Positions 54,802 through 64,000 of a DNA stretch of 64,000 nucleotides are shown piece by piece (positions within the stretch are counted from its first letter, which is position 1; each line of letters opens with the position of its first letter). The translations under genes and the position numbers were made by a program. The stretch covers positions 29,520-93,519 of the forward strand of contig VBKL01000053.1 of NCBI GenBank assembly GCA_005879805.1, written 5' to 3'. Origin of the DNA: Deltaproteobacteria bacterium (GTDB lineage Bacteria > Myxococcota > Myxococcia > Myxococcales > 40CM-4-68-19). A model generated the notes under the pieces. The model was not told where the DNA came from, searched no databases, and saw only the letters and a program-made list of their open reading frames with translations.

Positions 54802-56334
54802 ATGGCCCTTCCCCGACCTCCCGAGCCAGGCGTCCTGCGCGACCCCGAGGTCGACAGGCTCCTGAACCAGCCCGATCACCAGGGGCTCGAGCTTCCCCAC
54901 AGCCGGCAGGTCTACACGAACCGCTCGATGAACCTCGAGGACACGCACCTCGTGGGCTTCGACATGGACTACACGCTCGCCGTGTACTCCATGCGGCAGA
55001 TCGAGGAGCTCGCCTTCCGCATGACCTTGGAGCGCCTGGTCGCGACCAAGGGCTATCCGGCCGATCTGGTCTGCCTGCGCTACGACCACGAGTTCGTCAT
55101 CCGCGGCCTGGTGGTCGACAAGGCGTTCGGCAACATCTTCAAGATGGACCGCCACAACCACGTCGGGCGCTGCTACCACGGCAGGCGCGAGCTCAAGCTC
55201 GACGAGCGCCGGGCGCTCTACCAGACCAACGAGAAGATCCGGCTCTCCCTGCCCCGCTTCGCCTGGATCGACACCCTCTTCAGCCTGCCCGAAGCGTGCC
55301 TCTACGCCGAGATCATCGAGGCGCTCGAGGCCCGCGGAATCGACATCGACTACCACAAGCTCTACGACGACACGCGCGACACCATCGACGAGGTCCACCG
55401 CGACGGCAGCCTCAAGACCGAGCTGAAGAAGGACCTGGGCAAGTACATCGAGCCGGACCCCGAGCTGGCGTCCGCGCTGCACAAGCTGCGCTCGGGCGGC
55501 AAGCGGCTTTTCGTCCTGACCAATTCGCTCTGGGATTACACCGACCCGGTGATGAGCTATCTCCTCGACGGGCGGCTCGCCGAGTACGCGTCGTGGCGGA
55601 ACTACTTCGACTACGTGATCGTGGGCGCGCAGAAGCCCGCCTTCTTCGCCGAGCACAAGCCCTTCACCGAGCTACGGCCGGACGGCACGGTGGCCTCGAC
55701 CAACGTCGAATCGTTCGAGCGCGGACGGATCTACGAAGGCGGGAACCTCTTCGATTTCGAGAGACTGACCGGCTACGGCGGCGAGAACGTGCTCTACGTC
55801 GGCGACCACATCTACGGCGACATCATCCGCAACCGGAAGGCGTCGCAGTGGCGCACCTGCTTCGTCGTGCAGGAGCTGGAAAAGGAGATCGAGTACATCG
55901 ACGAGCACCGCGACGAGGTGCACAAGCTCAACGAGCTGGACGCCCTGCGCGGGCGCCTCGACGATCTCATCAACCACCACAAGTTGATGCTCAACTCGCT
56001 CGACCGGAAGCTGGACCGCGCCGCTCCCGCCCTCGCCCAGGAGCTGGAGGCCATGCGCACCCGGGAGAAGCGGGACCTCGAGACCCTCCGGCGCGCCTTC
56101 AAGGCTGCCATCACCGAGTCGGCCGACACGGAAAGGCGCTTCGAGCGGGGCGCCAACGCCTACTGGGGCCTCGTCTTCAAGGAAGGCAACGAGAACTCGC
56201 GCTTCGGCGAGCAGGTGCAGGACTACGCCGACCTCTACACCAGCCGGGTGTCGAACTTCCTGTATTATTCGCCGATGCAGGTCTTCCGCTCCCCCAGGGC
56301 GGCCATGCCCCACGAGCGGATCCGCGGCTATTGA
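54802..56334 (+). CDS. HAD-type 5'-nucleotidase (IMP/GMP-like)
   Basis: A 510-residue cytoplasmic phosphatase related to cytosolic purine 5'-nucleotidase. HAD motif I is [11 protein letters not shown], motif [13 protein letters not shown], the motif III lysine lies in [11 protein letters not shown], and motif IV is [10 protein letters not shown]. The segment [20 protein letters not shown] begins a helical, probably coiled-coil, C-terminal region. It should dephosphorylate purine monophosphates. Complete gene. Confidence 0.92.
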   Translation: MALPRPPEPGVLRDPEVDRLLNQPDHQGLELPHSRQVYTNRSMNLEDTHLVGFDMDYTLAVYSMRQIEELAFRMTLERLVATKGYPADLVCLRYDHEFVIRGLVVDKAFGNIFKMDRHNHVGRCYHGRRELKLDERRALYQTNEKIRLSLPRFAWIDTLFSLPEACLYAEIIEALEARGIDIDYHKLYDDTRDTIDEVHRDGSLKTELKKDLGKYIEPDPELASALHKLRSGGKRLFVLTNSLWDYTDPVMSYLLDGRLAEYASWRNYFDYVIVGAQKPAFFAEHKPFTELRPDGTVASTNVESFERGRIYEGGNLFDFERLTGYGGENVLYVGDHIYGDIIRNRKASQWRTCFVVQELEKEIEYIDEHRDEVHKLNELDALRGRLDDLINHHKLMLNSLDRKLDRAAPALAQELEAMRTREKRDLETLRRAFKAAITESADTERRFERGANAYWGLVFKEGNENSRFGEQVQDYADLYTSRVSNFLYYSPMQVFRSPRAAMPHERIRGY

Positions 56335-56421
56335 ATCCCCGACAGGGGGTCTTCGTCACACTCGCGCCGCGGGCCGAATGCACGGCAGCATCGGCAGTTT
56401 CGCACTGGAAGGGGTCTTGCA

Positions 56422-59400
56422 ATGAGAAGAGCTGCTGCTGCGCTGTCCGCCTTGTGCGCGCTGTCGGCCCTGCCCGCCCGGGCTGCACCGCCATCCTTCG
56501 CGCACCTCTCGCTTCTCGGCGGACCACGCGAGAACCTGCCGTGGACGCGCCACGATCCGCTCACGTTGCTCTCCGGCGAGGACCTTCTCATCAACAAGAA
56601 AGACAAGCCCTTCACGCAAGAGGCGTACGTAGTCCCGCAGCGCCCCGGCAAGAACCAGGTCCGCTACTTCGACTTCAAATGGCGCGACTACGACTTCCTC
56701 GAGGAGGACGGGTCGGCGGGCATCCGCTTCTACTTCTACGACCGCGAGTACCCCGTGGCGCGCATCGCCGCGGGGCTCGTGCGGCAGAGCTGGGCGTACC
56801 TGTCCGATCGCTTCAACTACAAGCCTTCCTTCAAGGTTCCCTACGTCCTCTACAACACCTACCGCGAGTTCCTCGAAACCAACGTCTTCGACGTGCAGGA
56901 GGGGACCCTCGGCGTCACCAGCCCGCAGGACCTGCGCATGACGCTGTCCTACTCGGGCGACCGGCAGCTCTTCACCATCGTCTCGACGCACGAGATGACG
57001 CACCAGTTCCAGATCCAGAAGGTGGCCGAGCGCGCCGCGAGCGCGGGCCTCGACAGCCCCATCCAGGCATTCCCGCTCTGGTTCACGGAAGGCCTCGCCG
57101 AGTACTACGCCCACGGGCAGACCATCGATCCCGAGACGGACATGTTCCTGCGGGACGTGGTGCTCAACTCGCAGGGCGAGATCGGCTACGACATCCCGAC
57201 GCTCGCCGAGGACCGGCCCTACGCGTACCTGTACACGTACAAGTACGGGCAGGCGAAGCTCGTCTTCCTCGCCGAGCAGTACGGCGAGAAGGTGATCCAG
57301 GCGGTGCTCGACCAGAGCCCGCGGCTCGCCGGATCGGCCCGCCGAGGCGACACCAGCGACAGCTTCATGTCGCTGCTCGGACGCATCGCCGGCGAGCAGC
57401 CGCAGCAGATGAACGCGCGCTGGCAGGAGTGGGTGCGAAAGCGCGCCTACCCGACGTACCTGCAATCGAAGCAGGACCTTCCCGACGTCACCGAGCTTCG
57501 CCTTCCCGACGAGCTCGACTGGTTCGTCTCGAGCCGCGACGGAAACCTCATCTTCTACCGGGGCGTGGAACGGGACACCGCACGCGCCAAGCTCGTGCTC
57601 ATCGACCGGCGCGACCCTTCCTCGGCGCACCAGATCGCCATCGATCAACATCCCGGAACGGAGAGCCTCCACCCCGTCCTGCGCAGCGTGATGGCGGTCT
57701 GCGACACGGGCGTCGCCTGGTTCGCCCAGAGCGGCGCCGCCGACGTGCTGCACTTCCGCAGCTTGAACCGCGTGCTGCAGCGGCCCGAGATGGAGGGCCG
57801 GGATCGCGACCGCGGAGGCGGGGCGCGCGATCTGGGCGGCGGGACCGGCGCAGCGGAAGCACAGGGACAAGGCAGCCCGGGCGGAGATCGTTCCGGCTTC
57901 TCGCGCGGCGACCCGTTCGCTTTCGGCGGTCGCGGCCAGGTCGATCTCAACCTCGGCCCCGATCACGAGATCGACGTGCTCCGCGACGGCATCGTCGAGG
58001 CCGGCGATCCCACCTTCAGCCCCGACTGCAAGCGGATCGCGTACTACGGCCTCGATCGCGACGGAAAGAGCGACATCTACGTCGTCGACCTGGCCGACCC
58101 CCAGGGCCGCTCGCGCAGGCTCACCGACGACCTCTACGCCGAGCGCGATCTCTCCTGGGGCGACGACGGCATCGTCTACTCCGGCGACGCGACCGAGAGC
58201 GGGAAGTTCAACCTCTTCCGCATCGATCCCGACGACGGCACCCGCATCCGCCTCACCGATTCGCCGGTGGACCAGCGCTATCCGGTCGCCATGCCCGGAG
58301 AGGCCGCGCTCTTCTCCAGCGAGGCGGGCGGCAAGACCGACCTCTGGTTCCTGCAGAACGGACGCATCAAGCGGCTCACCGACTTCTCCACGGCCATCTC
58401 CCATCCCGGGCTGGCGCCGAACGGCATCTACGGCGTCGCCTGGTACGGCGCGCGCTTCCGCTTGATGGAAGTGCACACCAAGGACCTCCTCTCCGCCGAC
58501 GAGCAGGACGCGATTCCGCCCAGCTACGCCTCCACGCTGAACGCGCCCCTTCCCTTCCCCGACGAGCCGATTCCGACCGCGGCGCCCACCTACAACGCCT
58601 TCGACCTGGGCAAGAACTGGCGCATCGAGGGCGGCGGCGCGGCGGTGGGCGGCGCCGGAGTCGGATTCGCTCCCGTCGGCCAGGGCGGCGTGCTCTTCGC
58701 CGACGTGCTCCGCGACCGGACCTTCCTCGCCAACTTCGCCATCTACGGCAGCTTCGACTTCACCGACGTGCTCGCGTTCTACGTCGATCGTTCGAAACGC
58801 CTCGTCTACGGAGTGGGCGCCTTCAACACCTTCCAGCAAGGGCGCGACATCCGCTTCCCGGGGGCGGAAAACTGCCGGAACGTCGTCACGCCCACGCAGG
58901 CCAATCCCAATCCGTCGCAGCCGGCCTGCCAGATCTTCTATCTACAGAAGATGTTCGGCGTGATGGGTCTTGCTTCGTACCCGCTCTCCACCTTCTCGCG
59001 CATCGAGGGAACGGCACGCGTGCAGGGAGTCTCGCGGTCTCTGTTGGAAAACGGGATCATCGACCAGTTCGGGAACCTAACCAACGTCAGCGCCCCGGCG
59101 GCGAACTCGATCATCGGAGTCGAGCCGGAGACCGACATCTCGCTCGACTACGGCTACGACACGACCCGCTACGGCCCGGGAGGAGCGATCGGCGGTGACT
59201 CGCTGCTGCTCGAAATCGGCGGCGGCTCGTATCCGCAGCGCGGGCTCGACGGCCTCTACACCTACGTGCAGACAGACGCGATCCACACGCTGCAGATTGC
59301 CGGGCGCAGCAAGATCACCGGCCGCGCTGCGCTCGGATTCTCCGAGGGCAATCGATTCGGGCGCCACTTCTTCCTCTCCAGCTTCGACAACCTGCGCGGC

Positions 59401-59784
59401 TATCGGTTCAACGACACCGGCCTGCTCGGCGACGCGTACTATGTCACCCAGGCGGAGCTCGCCTTCCCGCTCGACTTCCTCATCCGCTTTGCCATCTTCA
59501 GCGGCATCACCGGGATCGTCGGTCTCGACTTCGGTGGCGTGGCGGAGTCGACGGTGGCCCAGCGGAACTTCCCCAGCCGTCCGAAGTTGTTCGCCACCAC
59601 GCAACAGCTCTGGAACAACCGGACCATGGACTACGTCCTCGGCGTCAACCTCGGGCTCGGTCCCTTCGAGCTTCGCGTCCAGTTCGCCCACGGCGTCGAC
59701 ATCGGCGGCCTCATTCCCGAGCGCGACGACAACGGCAATTCGACCTGGGTGCCGAACATCTCGTTGCACTACGCGTACTTCTAG
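56422..59784 (+). CDS. Peptidase-propeller-barrel surface protein
   Basis: A 1120-residue protein. Signal peptide to ~residue 22; a gluzincin-type peptidase region with HEMTH (His 190, Glu 191, His 194) and Glu 223 in [11 protein letters not shown]; a TolB-like propeller with blades such as [20 protein letters not shown] and [20 protein letters not shown], interrupted near residue 465 by a Gly-rich linker; and from ~730 an Omp85/BamA-like barrel ([49 protein letters not shown]) ending ISLHYAYF. The protease would be displayed at the outer membrane. Substrate unknown. Confidence 0.88.
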   Translation: MRRAAAALSALCALSALPARAAPPSFAHLSLLGGPRENLPWTRHDPLTLLSGEDLLINKKDKPFTQEAYVVPQRPGKNQVRYFDFKWRDYDFLEEDGSAGIRFYFYDREYPVARIAAGLVRQSWAYLSDRFNYKPSFKVPYVLYNTYREFLETNVFDVQEGTLGVTSPQDLRMTLSYSGDRQLFTIVSTHEMTHQFQIQKVAERAASAGLDSPIQAFPLWFTEGLAEYYAHGQTIDPETDMFLRDVVLNSQGEIGYDIPTLAEDRPYAYLYTYKYGQAKLVFLAEQYGEKVIQAVLDQSPRLAGSARRGDTSDSFMSLLGRIAGEQPQQMNARWQEWVRKRAYPTYLQSKQDLPDVTELRLPDELDWFVSSRDGNLIFYRGVERDTARAKLVLIDRRDPSSAHQIAIDQHPGTESLHPVLRSVMAVCDTGVAWFAQSGAADVLHFRSLNRVLQRPEMEGRDRDRGGGARDLGGGTGAAEAQGQGSPGGDRSGFSRGDPFAFGGRGQVDLNLGPDHEIDVLRDGIVEAGDPTFSPDCKRIAYYGLDRDGKSDIYVVDLADPQGRSRRLTDDLYAERDLSWGDDGIVYSGDATESGKFNLFRIDPDDGTRIRLTDSPVDQRYPVAMPGEAALFSSEAGGKTDLWFLQNGRIKRLTDFSTAISHPGLAPNGIYGVAWYGARFRLMEVHTKDLLSADEQDAIPPSYASTLNAPLPFPDEPIPTAAPTYNAFDLGKNWRIEGGGAAVGGAGVGFAPVGQGGVLFADVLRDRTFLANFAIYGSFDFTDVLAFYVDRSKRLVYGVGAFNTFQQGRDIRFPGAENCRNVVTPTQANPNPSQPACQIFYLQKMFGVMGLASYPLSTFSRIEGTARVQGVSRSLLENGIIDQFGNLTNVSAPAANSIIGVEPETDISLDYGYDTTRYGPGGAIGGDSLLLEIGGGSYPQRGLDGLYTYVQTDAIHTLQIAGRSKITGRAALGFSEGNRFGRHFFLSSFDNLRGYRFNDTGLLGDAYYVTQAELAFPLDFLIRFAIFSGITGIVGLDFGGVAESTVAQRNFPSRPKLFATTQQLWNNRTMDYVLGVNLGLGPFELRVQFAHGVDIGGLIPERDDNGNSTWVPNISLHYAYF

Positions 59785-59892
59785 GAAGCTTGCTGGCCCG
59801 GGCAGCCGGCGGCCGGCCAGGCTGGCGGGGGCCGAGCGTTGAAAAAGCAGTAGCGCATGGCGACCCTTGACCCACCTCGAGAGGAGGGTCGC

Positions 59893-60396
59893 ATGCTGAT
59901 GGTGGAGAGCGGATTCGTACGCGGGCGCAAGGACGCGGGACTGATCCCGATCCGCGCGGCGCTCGGCGCCTCGATGGTCTACCACGGGCTCGGCAAGCTC
60001 AAGGACGAGAGCCGCGAGCAGCACGGACAGATGTTCGAGCAGATCGGCATCCGTCCCGGAAAGGCGTGGTCGATCGCGACCGGCATCGCGGAAGTGTTCG
60101 CCGGCGCGTCTGCCGTCCTGGGAATCTTCACCCGCCCCGCTGCCCTCGCCGTGCTCGTCACGCAGGCGATGGCCATCGCCAAGGTGCACGCGAAGAACGG
60201 CTACGACATCACCAAGGGCGGCTACGAGTACAACGTGGCGCTGATGGCGATCGCGGCCGGCCTCCTCGTCGCCGGTCCGGGCCTGTTCAGCGTGCACGAG
60301 GAACTGGAGTGCCTCGCGGAGGGGCATGGGGCGAAGAAGCTCCTGCGCAAAGCGCGGCCGAATGCGCTCCTGAAGGCGCTGAAGTACGTCAAGTAG
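59893..60396 (+). CDS. DoxX-family membrane protein
   Basis: A 167-residue protein with four hydrophobic helices: LIPIRAALGASMVYHGLGKL, ATGIAEVFAGASAVLGIFTR, AALAVLVTQAMAIAKVH, and VALMAIAAGLLVAGPGLFSV. The FYHG-like start and GIxEvxgG helix match the DoxX/DoxD family, often tied to thiol/redox handling or bufferin operons. GGAGG lies 7 nt before ATG 59893, preferred over an earlier in-frame start. It converges on the second ECF operon. Confidence 0.85.
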   Translation: MLMVESGFVRGRKDAGLIPIRAALGASMVYHGLGKLKDESREQHGQMFEQIGIRPGKAWSIATGIAEVFAGASAVLGIFTRPAALAVLVTQAMAIAKVHAKNGYDITKGGYEYNVALMAIAAGLLVAGPGLFSVHEELECLAEGHGAKKLLRKARPNALLKALKYVK

Positions 60397-60412
60397 CTCA
60401 AGCGGATCAAAT

Positions 60413-60952
60413 TCAGCGGCGGGCGTGCGCGGCCACCAGGACAGGAGCGCCGCCGACCACGGCGCCGATCGCCATTCCCACGAGGCCGGCGCCGCCCGCG
60501 AGGCCGCAGCCGAGCGAGGCGGTCAGGGCGGCAACGGCGATTCCGCCGAGGAGGAACTCGCTTTCGCCGCTGTCCTGCCGCGCCGCGAGCGAGGCGATGG
60601 CGGCTCCCGTCAGCGCCCCTCCGACGACGCAGGCGGGGACGCAGAAACGCATGCAGTCGATGCCCAGCCAGGCATCGCCGCCCATGACGACGCCGAGCGG
60701 CAACAGCATCGCGACGCCTCCAGCCAGTAGCCCCGGCCAGACCGCCCGCCCGGCGGCGCGACCGCGAAAGGCGAGAGCGCCCACCAGCGGCACGAGGAGG
60801 ACGGCGAGGAAGGCGATCTGCGCGGGCGAGCGGCCGAGAGTCACAGCGGCGAGAGCGAGAACCGCGGCGGCGCCCATCGCCTTCGAGGCGACCTTCGCGC
60901 GGCCGAGCTCGTAGGCCCTGCGGGCGCGCGCATACAGCTCATTCTTCTCCAT
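60413..60952 (-). CDS. Polytopic membrane protein, likely anti-sigma
   Basis: A 179-residue protein with about six hydrophobic segments after a polar start (EKNELYARARRAYELGRAKV). One loop has a Cys cluster, GIDCMRFCVPAC, and a later LGCGLAGG. The gene overlaps the end of the ECF sigma gene by 14 bp, and its layout recalls NrsF/DUF1109-type polytopic anti-sigma factors that sense metals through cysteines; that assignment is inferred from context and topology, not from a motif match. Confidence 0.6.
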   Translation of the reverse strand: MEKNELYARARRAYELGRAKVASKAMGAAAVLALAAVTLGRSPAQIAFLAVLLVPLVGALAFRGRAAGRAVWPGLLAGGVAMLLPLGVVMGGDAWLGIDCMRFCVPACVVGGALTGAAIASLAARQDSGESEFLLGGIAVAALTASLGCGLAGGAGLVGMAIGAVVGGAPVLVAAHARR

Positions 60953-61472
60953 GGCGTGCCCTCCACTCCTTGCGGAAACGCGAAAGCGCCCGCTCGAGGC
61001 GCTTGCGGAACAGGCTCGATTTTTCCCGTTGGCCACGGGCCGCAGCGAGGAGAGTCTCCGAATCGGCGGGCCGCAACGCGCCAAAGACGGCGGCGGCGGC
61101 GGCTTGCAAGTCACCGTCGATGGCGGCGTCCTCCGGGGTGGACGTTGCGGGTACCGCGTCCGCAGGCGCGGCGCCGAGGTCCTCGCGCCGTCGCGCCTGC
61201 TTCTTGCGCAGGGTCCGGCATTCGTACGCGCCGATCCCGAGCGCCCACGAAAGCGCGTCGCGCCCGGGATCGAATTCCGCTGCCCGCGACAGCACTTTGA
61301 CGAGCGCCGATTGGGCGGCGTCCTCGGCCGCTGCGGGATCCCGCAGCGCGCGCTCGGCGAACCGGCGCAGGACGGGCCACAGCGCCGAGAAGACGGCGTC
61401 GAAGGCCGACCGATCCCCGTCGGCGAGCGCGCTCATTCCGCGCTGGAGCGCCTCGCGCGCGCTGCGGTCCAA
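60939..61472 (-). CDS. ECF-like RNA polymerase sigma factor
   Basis: A 177-residue sigma factor. Region 2 is clear (RRFAERALRDPAAAEDAAQSALVKVL, then FDPGRDALSWALGIGAYEC). Region 4 is short and atypical: LRPADSETLLAAARGQREKSS followed by LFRKRLERALSRFRKEW, with the usual helix-turn-helix spacing shortened. TTG at 61472 has GGGAGG 4 nt upstream. It follows the Cys-rich peptide by 1 bp and overlaps the membrane protein, so all three are co-transcribed. Confidence 0.78.
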   Translation of the reverse strand: MDRSAREALQRGMSALADGDRSAFDAVFSALWPVLRRFAERALRDPAAAEDAAQSALVKVLSRAAEFDPGRDALSWALGIGAYECRTLRKKQARRREDLGAAPADAVPATSTPEDAAIDGDLQAAAAAVFGALRPADSETLLAAARGQREKSSLFRKRLERALSRFRKEWRARHGEE

Positions 61473-61473
61473 C

Positions 61474-61620
61474 TCACCTCCCGAACGGGCAGTCTTCGCA
61501 CGGTACCGGGCAGTCGTCGCAGGGTACCGGGCAATCGCCCCGCGCCGCCATCGTTCCGGCCCACACCGCCGGGGCGCTCAGGGCGAGCGCCAGGAATCCC
61601 CACAGCATCTTGCGCCTCAT
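61474..61620 (-). CDS. 48-residue secreted Cys-rich peptide
   Basis: A small gene: RRKMLWGFLALALSAPAVWA is a signal peptide, leaving about 28 residues in which CPVPC is repeated (DCPVPCDDCPVPCEDCPFG; five Cys, several Asp/Glu). ATG 61620 has GGGAGG 6-8 nt upstream, the stop is 1 bp before the ECF gene, and the reading frame has a proper export signal, all of which support it being real. It resembles small metal-buffering or RiPP-like peptides; no family is recognised. It is the first gene of the ECF operon. Confidence 0.72.
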   Translation of the reverse strand: MRRKMLWGFLALALSAPAVWAGTMAARGDCPVPCDDCPVPCEDCPFGR

Positions 61621-61712
61621 CGTCGTCCTCCCTCGAACCACACCGTTGCGGTCCGGATGGGATAGGCGCGGGGCGCTTGCGGCGTGACAGAGAGCTCTTG
61701 CAACATGGCTAG

Positions 61713-62621
61713 GTGCGGAAATCCGTCGGCTTGATCCTCGTCTTGTGCGGTTGCGCGGCTGGTCGCACATTCAAGACCGATCGCTTCGAAGCAAAGATCG
61801 GAGAGGGGACGCTCGTCGAGGAGGAGCAAGGGCCGAAAGGAACCGTCTGGAAGTTCCTCGACGACAGGGGCTTGCAATTCCTGGGTGCCAGTCAGTATCC
61901 GGTGGCCGGCGATCCGAGCTTCCCCTGTGGAATTCCGGAAGTGGAAATGAACGGTGCGCCGGCCTTCTACGTCCGCAGGACCTTGCGGGCTTTCCGGCCG
62001 CAGTCGCAGCCAATGGTGGCGTCGGTGATCTTCCCGCAGGAAGACGGGACGGTGCTCGAGTTCTCGTACGAGGAGGCGAACGAGGCCGCTCGCGCTTTGG
62101 TCGCGAAGATCGACGTCCGCCACCCTCGCAGGGAGCGGTCGGTACCTTGTGAAGTCCTCCGGTCCGGCGGGCCGCTCGACCGCGAGACCTACGACGCGGG
62201 GCTCTTCACGGCCAGACTGTTGCCCGGGACCTGGCTGCTCGACCTGCGCCATTTCCCCTCCCAGGGGCAGCGAGAAGGGGCGTGGCGCTTCGAGGATGCG
62301 GCCACCGGGAAGATCTTCCTGACCGCGTCGCAATACTCGGCCGACTTGTTCGACGCCTGCCTCCAAGGCGCCGTCGTCCGGATCAATGGAGCGGCCGGTT
62401 TTCGCGAGAGCGATACCGACAACCTCGAGCCGTACCCGGGCCCGAGCAACGTCAAGATCACGTTCGTGAAGAAGCCTCCGGAAGGACGATACGTCCTGCT
62501 GCAATTCTTCTACGACGAGCACTCGGAGACGGCGCATCTCGCGGAAGAGACGCTCGCATCGCTTCGCGTTCGCGGCCCCACGCCGCTCGATCCCGAGTGC
62601 GAACGTTCCCGAACCCGCTGA
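61713..62621 (+). CDS. Hypothetical lipoprotein
   Basis: A 302-residue protein with a lipobox (KSVGLILVLCGCAAG). The body shows two similar halves: YDAGLFTARLLPGTW recalls FKTDRFEAKIGEGT near the start, and LTASQYSADLFDAC recalls LGASQYPVAGDPSFPC, suggesting an internal duplication of a ~130-residue beta-rich domain. No family recognised. GTG start at 61713, divergent from the Cys-rich peptide operon. Confidence 0.65.
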   Translation: MRKSVGLILVLCGCAAGRTFKTDRFEAKIGEGTLVEEEQGPKGTVWKFLDDRGLQFLGASQYPVAGDPSFPCGIPEVEMNGAPAFYVRRTLRAFRPQSQPMVASVIFPQEDGTVLEFSYEEANEAARALVAKIDVRHPRRERSVPCEVLRSGGPLDRETYDAGLFTARLLPGTWLLDLRHFPSQGQREGAWRFEDAATGKIFLTASQYSADLFDACLQGAVVRINGAAGFRESDTDNLEPYPGPSNVKITFVKKPPEGRYVLLQFFYDEHSETAHLAEETLASLRVRGPTPLDPECERSRTR

Positions 62622-62682
62622 GGAAGCAGCCGACCGCTTTGCCTTTGCGCCCTCTCTCCCCTGTGCTACAGGCGCCTGAATC

Positions 62683-64000
62683 ATGCGCTTCCTGATTGCA
62701 GTGACGTTGTGTCTTTCCCCGGCTGCGTTCGCCGGACGGCCCTTCACCCCGGAAGAGCTGCTCGCGACCCGGCGTCTGGACGACCCGCAGATCTCGCCCG
62801 ACGGCAAGCTGGTCGCCTTCACCGTGCGACAGAAGTCCCTGGAAGCGAACCGCGACCTGAAGGACGTCTGGATCGTGCCGTTTCAAGGTGGATCGGCGAG
62901 GCAATTCACCCGGGACGGCCGCAGCGAGCACCCGCGCTGGTCGCCGGATGGCAAGAAGATCCTCGTCGTCGGGCAGCGGGCGGGGCAGGACCAGGCCCAA
63001 TTGTGGCTCTACGATCTCGAGGCCGGAGGCGACGCCCGGCAGGTCACCTCGCTGACCTTCGGCGCCGACCTCGGGACCTTCTCTCCCGACGGCAAGTGGA
63101 TCGCCTATACCAGCGAGGTCCATCCCGGCTGCTCGGGAACGACCGCCGAGGTCGACTCCTGCATCAAGAAGCGACTCGAGGAGCAGCAGGCGAGCAAGGT
63201 ATCCGCTCGCATCATCGATCACGTTTTCGCGCGCCACTGGACGGAGTGGAAGGACGGCAAGCGCACCCACGTCTTCGTGCAGCCCGCGGCGGGCGGTCCG
63301 GCCCGGGACCTGACGCCGGGCGACAGCGACTGGCCGACGTGGCGGCTGGGCGGTGGCGACGATCTCGCCTTCACCGCCGACGGGAACGAGATCATCGTCG
63401 AAGCTCCGCGACCTGCGCACGGGTCGCGTGTCGGTCATCGGCGACTTCGACGACGACGCCTCTGCGTTCGTCTGGCGGAGGGACTCGAAGGGGATCGTCG
63501 CCTCGGTCCTGAAGCGCGGGCGCTTCTACCTCAACACCGTATCCCTCGACGGAAAGGTGGCGCGCTTCAGCGAATCGGCGACCGGAGACGACTTCGACGT
63601 CGCGCCCGACGGATCGGTGGCGGTGGTGGTGAGCGGCATGGCGCGTCCCCCCGAGCTTGCGAGGCAGGCGGCGGGCGTGGCGCCGCAACCGGTGACCCGC
63701 TTCAACGCCGAGCAGTACGCCGGGATCGACATGCCGGGGGCGCCGACCGATCTATGGATCGACGGCAAGGACGGCTCGAAGGTGCACTCCTTCGTCTTGC
63801 AGCCTGCGAATCTTTCCGGGCGCGCTCCGCTGCTCGTCCTCATTCATGGCGGCCCGCAAGGGGCCTGGGAAGACCAGTGGGGAATGCGCTGGAACGAAGC
63901 CGCTTTCGCCGCGCAGGGCTACGTGGTCCTGGCGGTGAACCCACACGGATCGACCGGCTACGGACACAAGTACGAGGAAGAGATCTCGCGCGACTGGGGC
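62683..64000 (+). pseudogene. S9 prolyl-oligopeptidase-like gene, broken and partial
   Basis: A signal peptide (RFLIAVTLCLSPAAFA) and a TolB-like propeller (DPQISPDGKLVAFTV, PRWSPDGKKILVV, GTFSPDGKWIAYTSE) are in one frame to NEIIVEAP (about 63400). The frame then changes, and LRDLRTGRVSVIGDF, VWRRDSKGI and VLIHGGPQG follow, the last being the oxyanion region before the catalytic Ser, which lies beyond the window. About 60 residues of propeller are missing at the junction. The gene runs off the end. Whether it is truly broken is uncertain. Confidence 0.78.

Noticed and set aside
54759..59198. Plus-strand open frame of nearly 1500 codons
   Set aside because: It crosses the nucleotidase and the peptidase-propeller gene in a shifted frame, with Arg/Pro/His-rich low-complexity sequence.

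Overview
The window is very GC-rich, uses many GTG and TTG starts, and packs its genes with 1-4 bp stop/start overlaps (ATGA, GTGA, TGATG). Its gene content (DUF3501/rubrerythrin operon, a three-gene Mla-type lipid transport operon, ASPM-repeat/VWA lipoprotein, caspase and RCC1 secreted proteins, ECF sigma factors) suggests a Myxococcota-like (deltaproteobacterial) bacterium. That placement is inferred from content and style, not from a search. No rRNA, tRNA, CRISPR array, prophage or insertion sequence was recognised, and no gene-free stretch exceeds 300 bp.

Layout. 1-2.5 kb: arginine biosynthesis (argG 3' end, argH, argF). 2.5-6.7 kb: secreted transglutaminase-like and TlpA-like proteins, a Cys-containing membrane protein and a histidine kinase. 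6.7-10 kb: carB. 10-15 kb: DUF1415-like protein, a broken beta-propeller gene, a bicupin, a 2-oxoglutarate/Fe(II) oxygenase and an amino-acid permease. 15-21 kb: OmpA-like protein, 7Fe ferredoxin, phospholipase D-like enzyme, broken algH, coupled macrodomain/DUF99 genes, an NRDE protein and a broken deoxyhypusine-synthase-like gene. 20.8-26 kb: minus-strand pyrimidine operon (phosphoesterase, pyrB, pyrC, carA and two hypothetical genes); the first two are fused and truncated. 26-31 kb: PfkB kinase, rlmN, CorB-type protein, ndk. 31-34 kb: Fur-family, DUF3501 and rubrerythrin/Fe-S oxidative-stress operon. 34-41 kb: MFS transporter, mlaEFD, alr, RluA-type enzyme. 41-46.7 kb: acyltransferase-like protein, DUF3187 protein, vapBC, paired M16 peptidases, HNH protein. 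46.9-54.7 kb: giant VWA lipoprotein, then an ECF sigma / anti-sigma-DUF4384 / caspase-barrel / RCC1 operon. 54.8-64 kb: HAD nucleotidase, a peptidase-propeller-barrel protein, DoxX, a second ECF operon headed by a 48-residue Cys-rich secreted peptide, a lipoprotein and a broken S9 peptidase.

Most notable points: (1) a roughly 50-bp dispersed element occurs three times, always in the same orientation and abutting a start codon, with mutually exclusive hairpins and its own Shine-Dalgarno-like GGAG; (2) two ECF-sigma gene sets with unusual partners, one with a secreted caspase-like/beta-barrel protein and one with a Cys-rich peptide, a polytopic membrane protein and a nearby DoxX protein; (3) eight places where one or two genes lose an internal or terminal segment at a clean junction, including the essential pyrB. 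The third pattern looks more like collapsed sequence in the assembly than biology, and it should be resolved before any of those genes is called a pseudogene.
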